A DNA stretch of 64,000 bases, taken from positions 54,458 to 118,457 of the forward strand of contig DATENM010000136.1 in assembly GCA_035275065.1 (NCBI GenBank), in the 5' to 3' direction. Source of the stretch: Blastocatellia bacterium. Lineage in GTDB: Bacteria; Acidobacteriota; Blastocatellia; UBA7656. The notes under the pieces are model-generated. The model made no database searches, had not been told where the DNA came from, and saw nothing but the letters and a program-made list of their open reading frames with translations. Positions within the stretch are counted from its first letter, which is position 1. Every line of letters begins with the position of its first letter. The position numbers were made by a program, and so were the translations under genes. Below are positions 39,560-48,020 of this stretch, piece after piece.

Positions 39560-41863
39560 ATGACGAAGGCAGTAGGGCTTCGCGGCGGCCTGGCCGTCGC
39601 CCTTTTTTTGTCGCTATTGGTGCCGCCGGCAGCGTTTCGCGCCAGGGCGGAGAGCGAGGCGATTCAACTCGCCGTCGACACGGCGAATTTTAATCAAGAC
39701 GGTCTGCTGGTGCTGTTCGGCAGCACTCGGCGACAGGGCGAGATCGGCTTGCCGGTCGCTGCCGGCGACATCACCGGCGATGGGCGCGCCGATGTGCTGT
39801 TTGGCGGCATGTATGGCAGCAGCGACCCATTCACCAATAACGGCACCGTCAACATCTATTTGAGCGATGGCCGCGACAGCGGCTTCATCAATCAAGCCGA
39901 CCACCCGGCCAATCTCTTCCGCATCCTCGGCAGCGGCTCAGGCGACTTGCTCGGCACTTCTTCTTCAATCAATGGGGACGTCAACCACGACGGCCTGCGC
40001 GACATCCTGACCTGCGCAGCGTTGCAGGATGGGCCGAACGGCTTTAACGCCGGCGCGGCGTATGTCGTCTATGGCAAGTCGAGTTTTAGCGGCGACATCA
40101 ACCTCGCGTCATCGCCGTCGGGCGTCACCGCCATCTACGGCCCGCAGGCCAACGGGCGCATGGGCATCTGGTGTGACGAAGGCGACGTGGACGGCGACGG
40201 CTTTGCCGACATCGTGATCGGCTCGGATCAGATCAATACCGCCACGGGCCAGCACGTCGGCGGCGCTTATATTGTTTTCGGCGCGGCCAACCTGCCTGCC
40301 GAAATTAATCTCGCCTCGCCGCCCGCCGGGGTGCGCACGGCACGCATCGTTGGCGCCCACGAAGAGGATCATTGGGGCGCCGCCCTGCAAGTCGGCGACA
40401 TCAACAACGACGGCATCGGCGACATCATCATCGGTGCTTCGATAGACCGTGACTCCGGCTCGTACGTCACCGTGCAGGATCAGGTGAGCGGGCATAACTT
40501 TTTTGCCGCCGACGTCGGCGGCAGCCGGCCTCAGGCTGGCGAAGTCTACGTCATCTACGGCCAGCGCACCTGGCCTACGAATATTGATCTCGGTACGCCG
40601 CCGGCGAACGCCACGCACGTTCTCGGCGCGCACGCCAACGACTTTCTGGGCTCGCAGGTGCATTTCGGCGACCTCAATGGCGATGGCCGCACGGACCTGG
40701 TGCTGGGGGCGCTGCTGGCGCTGGCGCCGGACGACCGCGGCCAGACCGGCGCGGTCTATGTCATCTATGGCTCGGCCAGCTTGCCGGGCGCGACGATTGA
40801 TCTGCTGAACCCGGATGCGTCGGGCCAGCGTGTCACGACCGTCTACGGCGTGCATGCGCTCGACTGCGCCGGCGACTCTGTGCGCAGCTTTGACATCAAC
40901 AAAGACGGCTTGTCCGACCTGTTCATCGGCAGCCCCGAGCGCACGTTCGAGCTAAACGGCGAAGACCGCGACGACGCCGGCATGACCGAGATCATCTTTG
41001 GGCGGCGCGACTTTCTGCCGTCGGTCATCAAGCTCTACGATCCGCCGGCTGGCATAGCGATCTATCAACTGGCCGGCGCGCACGGCGACGACCAGGGCCT
41101 GGAGGGCGGCGACGAGTTCTCTTATCGCCTGACCGGCGGCGACGTCGACGGCGACGGTTATGTGGATTACATTGCCAACGCCATGCACGGCGACGGCTTG
41201 AACAACAGCGTGCTCAACGCCGGCAACGTCTACATCTTCAGCGGCAAGAAACTGTCGGCGCGGCTCGGCCAACTGGTGCAGGAGCCAAGCCCGACGCCGC
41301 AGCTCAGCGGCGCCGCGCTGAGCTTAAATGGCCAGCCGGTGCAACAGGCGAATGCCGGACAGACGGGATTGCGGATCACCATCAGCGGCACCAACCTGCG
41401 TAGCGATACAGAGATTATGATCAATGGCACGGTCGTCGCGTCGCACCTGCAAGCCGGGACGCCGGCCCAGATCACGGTTGAGCTGGACGAAAATCCGTCA
41501 ATCAGAAACAGCGCCGGGCAGCTCGTCGTCAGCGCCCGCAACACGACGCCGCCGGCTTCCGGCGCTTCCAACCAGGTGGTTGCCGGCACGCTCGTCGGGC
41601 CGCACATCGATTCGGTCAAGCTCAAGAAGAAAGGCTCGGGGACGCTGTTGCTGAAAATCTTCGGCTCGAACTTCCCGGCCAACGTCACCGTCGAGGTGCG
41701 CGGCGACAACTTCGCCACAAACATCGCCGTGTTTGGCGAGACCGATTTTATTTCGCTGAAAATCCCCGCCGCTGTGGCGCCGTCATCGGGTACGGTGCTG
41801 CGCATCATTGTGCGCACGCCCGCCGGCATCACCTCGAACGAAGTGACGAAGACGGTTCCTTAA
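39560..41863 (+). CDS. Secreted FG-GAP (integrin-alpha-like) beta-propeller protein
   Basis: 767 aa. The signal peptide is MTKAVGLRGGLAVALFLSLLVPPAAFRARA. Seven or so FG-GAP repeats with calcium-binding Dx[DN]xDG loops follow: DITGDGRADVLFG, DVNHDGLRDILT, DVDGDGFADIVIG, DINNDGIGDIIIG, DLNGDGRTDLVLG, DINKDGLSDLFIG, DVDGDGYVDYIAN. The C-terminus has two IPT/TIG-like Ig domains (ITISGTNLRSDTEIMINGTVV, LLKIFGSNFPANVTVEV). It probably acts outside the cell in adhesion or binding. The start ATG 39560 has AGGGGAG just upstream; the frame extends back to 39230 inside the sigma gene region and is rejected. Confidence 0.88.
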   Translation: MTKAVGLRGGLAVALFLSLLVPPAAFRARAESEAIQLAVDTANFNQDGLLVLFGSTRRQGEIGLPVAAGDITGDGRADVLFGGMYGSSDPFTNNGTVNIYLSDGRDSGFINQADHPANLFRILGSGSGDLLGTSSSINGDVNHDGLRDILTCAALQDGPNGFNAGAAYVVYGKSSFSGDINLASSPSGVTAIYGPQANGRMGIWCDEGDVDGDGFADIVIGSDQINTATGQHVGGAYIVFGAANLPAEINLASPPAGVRTARIVGAHEEDHWGAALQVGDINNDGIGDIIIGASIDRDSGSYVTVQDQVSGHNFFAADVGGSRPQAGEVYVIYGQRTWPTNIDLGTPPANATHVLGAHANDFLGSQVHFGDLNGDGRTDLVLGALLALAPDDRGQTGAVYVIYGSASLPGATIDLLNPDASGQRVTTVYGVHALDCAGDSVRSFDINKDGLSDLFIGSPERTFELNGEDRDDAGMTEIIFGRRDFLPSVIKLYDPPAGIAIYQLAGAHGDDQGLEGGDEFSYRLTGGDVDGDGYVDYIANAMHGDGLNNSVLNAGNVYIFSGKKLSARLGQLVQEPSPTPQLSGAALSLNGQPVQQANAGQTGLRITISGTNLRSDTEIMINGTVVASHLQAGTPAQITVELDENPSIRNSAGQLVVSARNTTPPASGASNQVVAGTLVGPHIDSVKLKKKGSGTLLLKIFGSNFPANVTVEVRGDNFATNIAVFGETDFISLKIPAAVAPSSGTVLRIIVRTPAGITSNEVTKTVP

Positions 41864-41868
41864 AATGC

Positions 41869-41940
41869 TGAATGATGAATGATGAATTGGGGAGAAGATT
41901 TCCATTATCAAATTCATCATTCATCATTCATCGCTCATCG
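41869..41940. repeat. Heptamer-armed hairpin element F
   Basis: The left arm is AATGCTG/AATGATG 7-mers, the right arm ATTCATC three times then GCTCATC. It begins five bases past the FG-GAP stop codon. A different 7-mer, but same architecture as elements A-E, with a shorter core. Confidence 0.8.
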
Positions 41941-41951
41941 TTGGCTTTCAG

Positions 41952-41980
41952 TTGACAGTCCGGGAAGCGATGTGTAGGAT
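41952..41980 (+). promoter_or_regulatory. Putative sigma-70 promoter for the cold-shock gene
   Basis: A perfect -35 TTGACA (41952-41957), a 17-base spacer and TAGGAT (41975-41980). It would give an untranslated leader of about 140 bases before the csp start, as is usual for cold-shock mRNAs. Confidence 0.6.
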
Positions 41981-42019
41981 GTGCGAGTTTTGATTCGCAG
42001 TAGTGTGAGGAGGACTGAA

Positions 42020-42076
42020 GTGGAAGTTAAGGTTTTGCGCGTTTGGCAGTTTGACCGCAGACGCTCTTTGCTTTAG
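42020..42076 (+). CDS. Possible 18-codon leader peptide in the cold-shock mRNA leader
   Basis: GTG at 42020 with an ideal AGGAGG (42008-42013) six bases upstream, 18 codons (VEVKVLRVWQFDRRRSLL) and TAG at 42074. It lies wholly inside the probable csp leader. A second short ORF (MKRRRKH, from 42109) overlaps the csp start codon. Whether either is translated or regulates csp is unproven. Confidence 0.3.
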   Translation: MEVKVLRVWQFDRRRSLL

Positions 42077-42127
42077 CTCCGATCATCCACGCTGCAATTC
42101 ACTTCAGATGAAAAGGAGAAGAAAGCA

Positions 42128-42334
42128 TTGAGAGAATTAGGTACAGTTAAGTGGTTCAACGCGACAAAAGGGTATGGGTTCATCACGCGCTCGACGGGCG
42201 ATGACGTCTTCGTCCACTATTCGGCGATCCAGGCCGATGGCTACAAGACGCTGAACGAAGGCCAGCAGGTCGAGTTCACGCTCATTGAAGGCCCCAAGGG
42301 CCTGGCGGCGCAGAACGTCACCGCAGGCGTCTAG
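42128..42334 (+). CDS. Cold-shock domain protein (CspA family)
   Basis: 68 aa. One cold-shock domain with RNP1 KGYGFI and RNP2 VFVHYS, binding single-stranded RNA/DNA to melt secondary structure. The N-terminus RELGTVKWFNATKGYGFI is canonical. The start codon is TTG at 42128; AAGGAG at 42113-42118 is nine bases upstream. It has its own probable promoter, a long leader and a terminator at 42352. Confidence 0.95.
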   Translation: MRELGTVKWFNATKGYGFITRSTGDDVFVHYSAIQADGYKTLNEGQQVEFTLIEGPKGLAAQNVTAGV

Positions 42335-42351
42335 CTAACCGATAAAATTTG

Positions 42352-42389
42352 AGGCGAGTCCGGGCGCATCGGACTCGCCTTTATCTTTT
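42352..42389 (+). terminator. Intrinsic terminator of the cold-shock gene
   Basis: AGGCGAGTCCG (42352-42362) pairs perfectly with CGGACTCGCCT (42370-42380) across a 7-base loop, followed by TTTATCTTTT. Confidence 0.88.
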
Positions 42390-42504
42390 CCGCCTCACCT
42401 GCCATCCGCACTCACGCAACACCCCGCCCCGACTGCTCATCGCCTCACGGATTGTGATAGACTTGTGGAGCGTTCAATCCACAACCAACAAGGGGAGAGA
42501 ATCG

Positions 42505-42924
42505 ATGATGGCAGATCAAGAGAACGACAAATTCATTGACGCGGGAAATGCCGAGAGCGAACTGGTCGAGGCCGACGCCGAGGTCTTGGAAGAGTTTGCC
42601 GAGGCGCAGCGCCTGGCTTCGGGCGGCCAGTTGTTGAGCCGCGAGCTGCGCGAGCACCATTCGCGCACGCCCGAAGACACCGCCGGCGACATTGACGCCG
42701 ACTGGCGGCGCTCGGACATCGGCGAAGAAACGCCCGGCGGCTCGACGCCGACGCCCGACCAGGATGTCGTCGAAGAGCTCGGCGAAGCCGTCGGCCTGAC
42801 CTACGAAGACAACGAGCCGCTCGACACCACCGAGAAGATCGCCGAGCGCGACCGTCACCGCTGGGAACTCGACCCGGCATCGTCCGAGGATTACAACAAG
42901 CGCGTCAATCACGAGGGCGAGTAA
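42505..42924 (+). CDS. DUF6335-like small acidic protein
   Basis: 139 aa, strongly acidic and Glu/Asp-rich. The segments DIDADWRRSDIGEETPGGSTPTPDQDVVEELGEAVGL and ERDRHRWELDPASSEDY match the pattern I recall for DUF6335, a family of unknown function found mainly in cyanobacteria. No signal peptide or membrane span, so cytoplasmic. The start is one of two adjacent ATGs (42505/42508), with AGGGGAGAG upstream; the frame back to 42349 lies in the csp terminator. A possible stress-related role is speculation. Confidence 0.8.
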   Translation: MMADQENDKFIDAGNAESELVEADAEVLEEFAEAQRLASGGQLLSRELREHHSRTPEDTAGDIDADWRRSDIGEETPGGSTPTPDQDVVEELGEAVGLTYEDNEPLDTTEKIAERDRHRWELDPASSEDYNKRVNHEGE

Positions 42925-43097
42925 CCGGCATTACGAAAAGCGGGCGTGGCTTCAAAAGCTGATCGGCGGCGCCAGCGGCGCCTGCCACGCCGGCCTTTGC
43001 CGCCGGCGCGCCTTGTTTCCCCGGCAGGCTGGCGTTTGCTATAATACGCGCCCGTGAGCGAACCAATCCTTGATCCGACCCCAGAAGCGGAGGCTTC

Positions 43098-44063
43098 ATG
43101 ATGCATAAGCGGCAATTGATCCTGCTGGTGGCGCTGGCGCTGCTGGCGCCTGTGGCCCAGGCCGACACCATTCACTTGAAAAACGGCAGCGTCCTCAAGG
43201 GCAAGGTGGCGAGCTTTGCCGACGATCAGTTCATCGTCATGCTCGACACCGGCTCGGGACGTTACCTGAGCCGGGCGATGGTCTATGTCGGCGACGTGGC
43301 GCGCATCGAGTTCGAGGGCTCGCCCGCGGGCAACGCCGAAGGCGCTATGCGGGACGCGCCGGTGCGTCCGAGCGAAACCAACAGCACGCGCCCGAGCGAC
43401 GCCGTGCCCATCCGCGACACGCCGGCCGAAGCCCGCGAAACGGCGCGCCCAACGGTCCTGCCAGACCTGCCGCGCAACACGCAGCCGGAGCGGCCTACGC
43501 GCAATCCGGAAACCACCGAGGCCCAACCGACCACCCAGCCCGCCGAAACGCCGGCGGAAAAGCCTGCCGAGAGCAAGCCCACGAGACCGTTCGACCGTAA
43601 CACCGATGCCGATAAGCCTGCGGCCAACCCGCCCGCCGACCAGCCGCCCGCCGAAACCGAGCGGCCTCCGTCGCGCAAGCTGACCGGCCAGGTGCGCTCG
43701 GCGACGATTGAGGTGATCGGCAAGCGCGACTGGACGAGCACCGGCCTGATCGTCAAGCGCGGCGACCGCATCCGCATTAACGCCAGCGGCGCGGTGACGC
43801 TCGACCCGGCAAGCGGACGCATGACGGGGCCGGAAGGCACCACCGATATCACAGACGGCAAGAAGCTAATGGCCGAACAGCCGACGGGGGCGTTGATCGG
43901 CGTCATCGGCGCCGATAACGACGACTTCATCTTTATCGGCAAATCGTCGGAGTTCACGGCGACGCGCGATGGCCTACTCTTCCTGTCGGTGAACGAAGGC
44001 AACCTCGGCGACAACGTCGGCTCTTTCAAAGCGCTCATCGAAGTGCAGTCGCAAAAAAGATAG
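43098..44063 (+). CDS. Exported protein with proline-rich linker and LecA-like lectin domain
   Basis: 321 aa. The signal peptide is KRQLILLVALALLAPVAQADT. It is followed by a small beta-domain (IHLKNGSVLKGKVASFADDQFIVML..VARIEFEG), a long Pro/Thr/Glu-rich linker (about 75-195), and a C-terminal domain with TIEVIGKRDWTSTGLIVKRGDRIRINASG, LIGVIGADNDDFIFIGKSSEF and LFLSVNEGNLGDNVGSF, resembling the PA-IL/LecA-like galactose-binding fold. It probably binds glycans in the periplasm or outside. ATG 43098 and 43101 are adjacent; GCGGAGG lies upstream. Confidence 0.82.
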   Translation: MMHKRQLILLVALALLAPVAQADTIHLKNGSVLKGKVASFADDQFIVMLDTGSGRYLSRAMVYVGDVARIEFEGSPAGNAEGAMRDAPVRPSETNSTRPSDAVPIRDTPAEARETARPTVLPDLPRNTQPERPTRNPETTEAQPTTQPAETPAEKPAESKPTRPFDRNTDADKPAANPPADQPPAETERPPSRKLTGQVRSATIEVIGKRDWTSTGLIVKRGDRIRINASGAVTLDPASGRMTGPEGTTDITDGKKLMAEQPTGALIGVIGADNDDFIFIGKSSEFTATRDGLLFLSVNEGNLGDNVGSFKALIEVQSQKR

Positions 44064-44158
44064 TGCCAGGTGACAGGTGACAAGACCGAGGAGCCGGGCC
44101 TCAAGGCAAGCCTCGCCATCGCGGTTTTCTTGTCACTTGTCACTCGTCACTCGTCACC
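44064..44158. repeat. Heptamer-armed hairpin element E
   Basis: It starts at the base after the stop codon of the lectin-domain gene. The left arm is TGCCAGG/TGACAGG/TGACAAG, the right arm CTTGTCA/CTCGTCA 7-mers. The core contains GGCAAGCCT, as in element D, and the right-hand part ..CGCGGTTTTCTTGTCAC parallels element D's CGCAATTCTTCTTGTCAC. Confidence 0.82.
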
Positions 44159-44555
44159 CCCAATTAACACCTATTTTCCTTGACTTGCTCCATCCCTTAA
44201 AGTAGCCTGTGCTTCTCGCATTCCCTTTCTCAGATCTTTGCTGCGCCACGAGCCGGAGGGGTTGAATAGTTGCGCCGGTTGAGGGCACGACAAACGGCAA
44301 GCCTCGGCTGCCGCTTTGAAGAAGGGGATTGTGGGGCTGCTCATTATCAGGTTGTTTCGATTACACTCATGCCCGCACGATGGCAACGGCGTTGCCGTGC
44401 GCCAGGAGTGTCGGATCGGCGAGAGGCGGTCGCGCTGCTTCCATTTGTATGGCCCGCAACCTCGCGCGTCTCTCCTCGCGCCATCCGCCGGGTGGAGCGC
44501 GCACGCTTCACATTGGAACCAGTGAGAAACATTTACATCACAGAGAGGCAGGAAT
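44159..44555. other. Long non-coding leader region upstream of the TonB receptor
   Basis: About 400 bases with no credible gene. Open frames on both strands show no family resemblance, and the minus-strand one overlaps the receptor's signal peptide. It may contain the receptor promoter and a long 5' leader; I could not identify a clear -35/-10 pair or riboswitch. Confidence 0.5.
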
Positions 44556-47500
44556 ATGTCGAGAATAAAACCATTCCATTCACTAGGCGCGCTGCTCATG
44601 GCGCTCTGTCTGAGTCTGGCAAGCGTTCCGGCGTTTGCGCAGTCGCAGGCGAGCAGCGGACAAATCGCCGGCGCCGTCGTTGACAACCAGGGCGCGATTG
44701 TCGCCAACGCCTCGGTCAAGGCAGTCAACACGCAGACCGGTCTCGAACGCACCGTCAACAGCGGCGACGACGGGCTCTACAGCATCGTCTTGTTGCCGCC
44801 GGGCATCTATCGGGTCACGGCCACGGCCCAGGGCTTTACGGCGGTCACCGTCGATAACGTCGAAGTCGCCGTCGGGCGCACGATTGACGTCAAGATCACC
44901 CTCGGCGTCAGCGGCGTCACCGAAGTCGTTAACGTCACCGCCGGCACCATCCAGGTGCAGACGACGCGCTCGGAAGCCGACGCCGTCGTCAACGAGCGGG
45001 CGATTGAGAATTTGCCGATCAACGGTCGCCGCTTCCAGGACTTTGTCACCCTGACGCCGGCAGCCCAGGTTGACCCGCGCCGCCAGCAGATTTCGCTCTC
45101 CGGGCAGCTCGGCATTCACACCAACGTCAGCATTGACGGCGCCGACTATAACAACCCGTTTTTCGGCGGCATCCGCGGCGGCGAGCGCTCGAACAACGCC
45201 TACACCGTGCCGCAGGAGGCCATCAAAGAGTTCCAGGTCGTCGCTTCGGGCTACACCGCGGAATTCGGGCGTTCGACCGGCGGCATCGTCAACGCCGTCA
45301 CCAAGTCGGGCACCAACGCCTATCACGGCTCAGGCTTCTACCTCTACCGGCCCAAAGACCTGTCGCGCAGCAACGACTTCATTGACGCCATCGAGCTGAG
45401 CCTGCGCAACAACCTGCTGCCCGGGCAGACGCCGCGCGAGATCACTGTCGCGCCGACCCAGCACCAGTGGGGCGGGTCGTTCGGCGGCCCGATTAAGAAA
45501 GATAAGCTCTTCTTCTTCGGCGCCTACGAACAGCAGCGCCAGCGCCAGAGCCGCGAAGTCTTCTTCGACACCATCGGCAGCGTCGCTTCGACCCCGGCCA
45601 TCGCCGAGGCCTTGAGCTTCTATCACTCGCTGGAAGGCCCGTTCACGCAGACCAACGACGCCATTGCGTTCATCGGTCGCGCCGACTACATCGTCAATGA
45701 TCGTCACAATCTGAACGTCCGCTACAGCTACAGCCACAACGAGGCGCAGAATGCCGTCTCCAACGGCGTGCCGCTGTTCCCGACGATCACTAACGCGCTA
45801 TCGAACAACGGTACAGAGCTCGACACCACCAACACGGTGGTCGGCCAGCTCAACAGCTTCTTCACGCCGACCGTGGTCAACGAGTTCCGCGGCCAGTACT
45901 CGCGTGAAAAGCGACCGCGCCCGGCGAACGCTCAAGAGCCGCTGGTGACCGATTCCATCGGCAACTTCGGCACCGTCTCGTTCCTCGGCGAAAACGTCGA
46001 GCTAGATTGGCGCGTGCAGCTCATCGATAACATCACCTGGTCGCGCGGCAACCACACCTTCAAGATCGGCGGCGAATATAACCACATCTTCGCCAACCAG
46101 ACCTTCGGCTTCAATCAGTATGGCACCTACAGCGTCAGCGGCTCGGCGGGCACGCCGGCGCAGGCCGCCACGCTGCTCGCCCTGCTGAGCCACCCGCCTG
46201 GCGCCACCACTAACCGCTTCGACAGCACGTCGGTGACCCTCGCCCGCCAGATCGGCAACCTTCAGGCGACGCTGCCGGATAATGAGGGCGCGGCCTTCAT
46301 TCAGGACTCGTGGCGCCTTCGTCCGAACTTCACGCTGAACGCCGGCCTGCGCTGGGAAGGTCAGTACAACCCGCAGCCGGAAGTCGGCAACGACGCCCTG
46401 ATCAACTTGATCAAAGGCTTCCGCTTCCCCTCGGGCCACGTCGTTGACCCGACGAAGATTCCCAGCGACACCAACAATTTCGGCCCGCGCCTCGGCTTCG
46501 CGTGGGACCCGTGGAACGATGGCAAGACGGTCGTCCGCGGCTACAGCGGCATCTACTACTCGCGCACGCCTGCGCTGTTGTTCGCCGCGCCGATCAACAA
46601 CTTCCGCGACCCGGCGGGCGATCTCTCGGTGACCCTGCCGCTGCGCGCCGCGACTGGCAACCCGAATGCCTCGGCCAACACTGTCTACAAGCAGTTGAAG
46701 CTGATCGGCATCGACCTGAACAACTTCCCGCTCGACAAGCTGCCGGTGATCACCGGCGAGCAGGTGCAGAAGATCGCCTCGCTGCTCGGCGTTGACCCGC
46801 TTACCGCGGGCCTGGCGCCGATCCTGATGGCGCCTGATTTCCAGAACCCGACCTCTGTGCAGTACGGCATTGGTGTCGAGCGCGAGCTCAATCGCAGCCT
46901 GACGGTGGGCGCGGACTTCAGCTACGTCCACACGACGCACCTGCAACAGAACCGCGACATTAACCTGCCGCTGCCGACGATTCGCACGGTCGCCGTCGAC
47001 CCGTCGCAGCGACCCTTCTTCGGGCTGGTCAACGCCGGCGTGGCGCGTCCGATTGCCAACCTCAACAGCGTGCAGATTCGTGAATCTACCGGCAAGGCGC
47101 TCTTCCGCGCCCTGACGCTGCGCGCCAAGTTCCAGCGCCGCTGGGGCCAGTTCAATGCCTTCTACGTGCGCTCGAAGAACCTCTCGACGGTTGACAACGA
47201 GCGCGAGGCCGGCGGCGTGCTATTCGAGAACGCCTTCAACACCGATAGCGAGTACAGCCTGTCGAACCTCGACATCAAGCACCAGTTCGTCGTCAACCCG
47301 GTCTTCTTCCTGCCCGGCGGGTTTGACGTATCGAGCGCCGTCCGCCTGCGCTCGGGCCGTCCGATTGACGCCCGCATCGGCTCGGACGTTAACCAGGATC
47401 GCACGAACCTCGACCGTCCGTACCGCGCGCCGGGCATCCCGTTCGAGCGCAATGCCTTCCGCAACCAACCGGTCTACAACGTCGACATGCGCGTGCAGAA

Positions 47501-47774
47501 GCGCTTCCAGTTGGGCGAGAATCGCCGGCTGCTCTTCACCGCCGAGTTCTTCAATATCTTCAACATTGAGAACATCGAGCTGGCGGGCAGCCAGGTGACG
47601 AACTACTGCTCGAACACCGCCGACCTGACCTGCGGCTTTACCGGGCCGACCAACCCGAACTTCTTGCAGCTATATGATCGCAACCCGACCTCAACGCGCG
47701 TCGGGAGCTTGCTGCTCAACAACAACCCGGGCCCGCCGTTCCAGGTGCAGCTCGGCGCGCGCTTCCAGTTCTAA
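44556..47774 (+). CDS. TonB-dependent receptor with carboxypeptidase-regulatory-like domain
   Basis: 1072 aa, complete. Signal peptide (LGALLMALCLSLASVPAFAQ), then a carboxypeptidase-regulatory-like beta-sandwich (QIAGAVVDNQGAIVANASVKAVNTQTGLERTV...LPPGIYRVTATAQGF, about 35-115), plug domain (VNERAIENLPINGRRFQDFVTLTPA, VSIDGADYNN, GGIVNAVTKSGTNAYHG, about 140-260), and a beta-barrel ending in QLGARFQF. This arrangement is abundant in acidobacteria and is thought to import or bind polymers. It is paralogous to the truncated gene at the window start. Start ATG 44556, GCAGGA upstream; a strong terminator follows at 47800. Confidence 0.93.
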   Translation: MSRIKPFHSLGALLMALCLSLASVPAFAQSQASSGQIAGAVVDNQGAIVANASVKAVNTQTGLERTVNSGDDGLYSIVLLPPGIYRVTATAQGFTAVTVDNVEVAVGRTIDVKITLGVSGVTEVVNVTAGTIQVQTTRSEADAVVNERAIENLPINGRRFQDFVTLTPAAQVDPRRQQISLSGQLGIHTNVSIDGADYNNPFFGGIRGGERSNNAYTVPQEAIKEFQVVASGYTAEFGRSTGGIVNAVTKSGTNAYHGSGFYLYRPKDLSRSNDFIDAIELSLRNNLLPGQTPREITVAPTQHQWGGSFGGPIKKDKLFFFGAYEQQRQRQSREVFFDTIGSVASTPAIAEALSFYHSLEGPFTQTNDAIAFIGRADYIVNDRHNLNVRYSYSHNEAQNAVSNGVPLFPTITNALSNNGTELDTTNTVVGQLNSFFTPTVVNEFRGQYSREKRPRPANAQEPLVTDSIGNFGTVSFLGENVELDWRVQLIDNITWSRGNHTFKIGGEYNHIFANQTFGFNQYGTYSVSGSAGTPAQAATLLALLSHPPGATTNRFDSTSVTLARQIGNLQATLPDNEGAAFIQDSWRLRPNFTLNAGLRWEGQYNPQPEVGNDALINLIKGFRFPSGHVVDPTKIPSDTNNFGPRLGFAWDPWNDGKTVVRGYSGIYYSRTPALLFAAPINNFRDPAGDLSVTLPLRAATGNPNASANTVYKQLKLIGIDLNNFPLDKLPVITGEQVQKIASLLGVDPLTAGLAPILMAPDFQNPTSVQYGIGVERELNRSLTVGADFSYVHTTHLQQNRDINLPLPTIRTVAVDPSQRPFFGLVNAGVARPIANLNSVQIRESTGKALFRALTLRAKFQRRWGQFNAFYVRSKNLSTVDNEREAGGVLFENAFNTDSEYSLSNLDIKHQFVVNPVFFLPGGFDVSSAVRLRSGRPIDARIGSDVNQDRTNLDRPYRAPGIPFERNAFRNQPVYNVDMRVQKRFQLGENRRLLFTAEFFNIFNIENIELAGSQVTNYCSNTADLTCGFTGPTNPNFLQLYDRNPTSTRVGSLLLNNNPGPPFQVQLGARFQF

Positions 47775-47799
47775 GCTGGCGCGCAACGGACACTCACGG

Positions 47800-47834
47800 G
47801 CGGCGGCGAGACAGACTCTCGCCGCCGCTTTTTT
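47800..47834 (+). terminator. Intrinsic terminator of the TonB receptor
   Basis: A perfect 12-bp stem GCGGCGGCGAGA/TCTCGCCGCCGC with a 5-base loop, followed by TTTTTTG. Confidence 0.9.
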
Positions 47835-47971
47835 GTTTTTCCTGCAAGCTCGCCTTCGCGCTCCATTCCCTCACTCGTAAAGATTCCGGAACTCATGACG
47901 GGTTTCGGTGTCTAATCGATCAGGCCGGCCTAATGCTCCATCCCTAGCGCTACCCGTGGCGCGCAAGATTC

Positions 47972-48015
47972 TAAGGAGGTGCGGACTGCAAGCATTCTGC
48001 TTGCCGCCCGACTGA
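47972..48015 (+). promoter_or_regulatory. Strong Shine-Dalgarno without a matching in-frame start codon
   Basis: TAAGGAGG (47972-47979) is a near-perfect ribosome site. The only start-like codon at correct spacing is CTG at 47986, which opens a 9-codon frame ending TGA at 48013, five bases before the ATG (48021) of the VIT/vWA gene. This could be a leader peptide coupled to the downstream gene. Confidence 0.35.
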
Positions 48016-48020
48016 AACCT

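Noticed and set aside
44171..44758. A minus-strand frame upstream of the TonB receptor
   Set aside because: It overlaps the receptor signal peptide and plug start, and shows no conserved motif.
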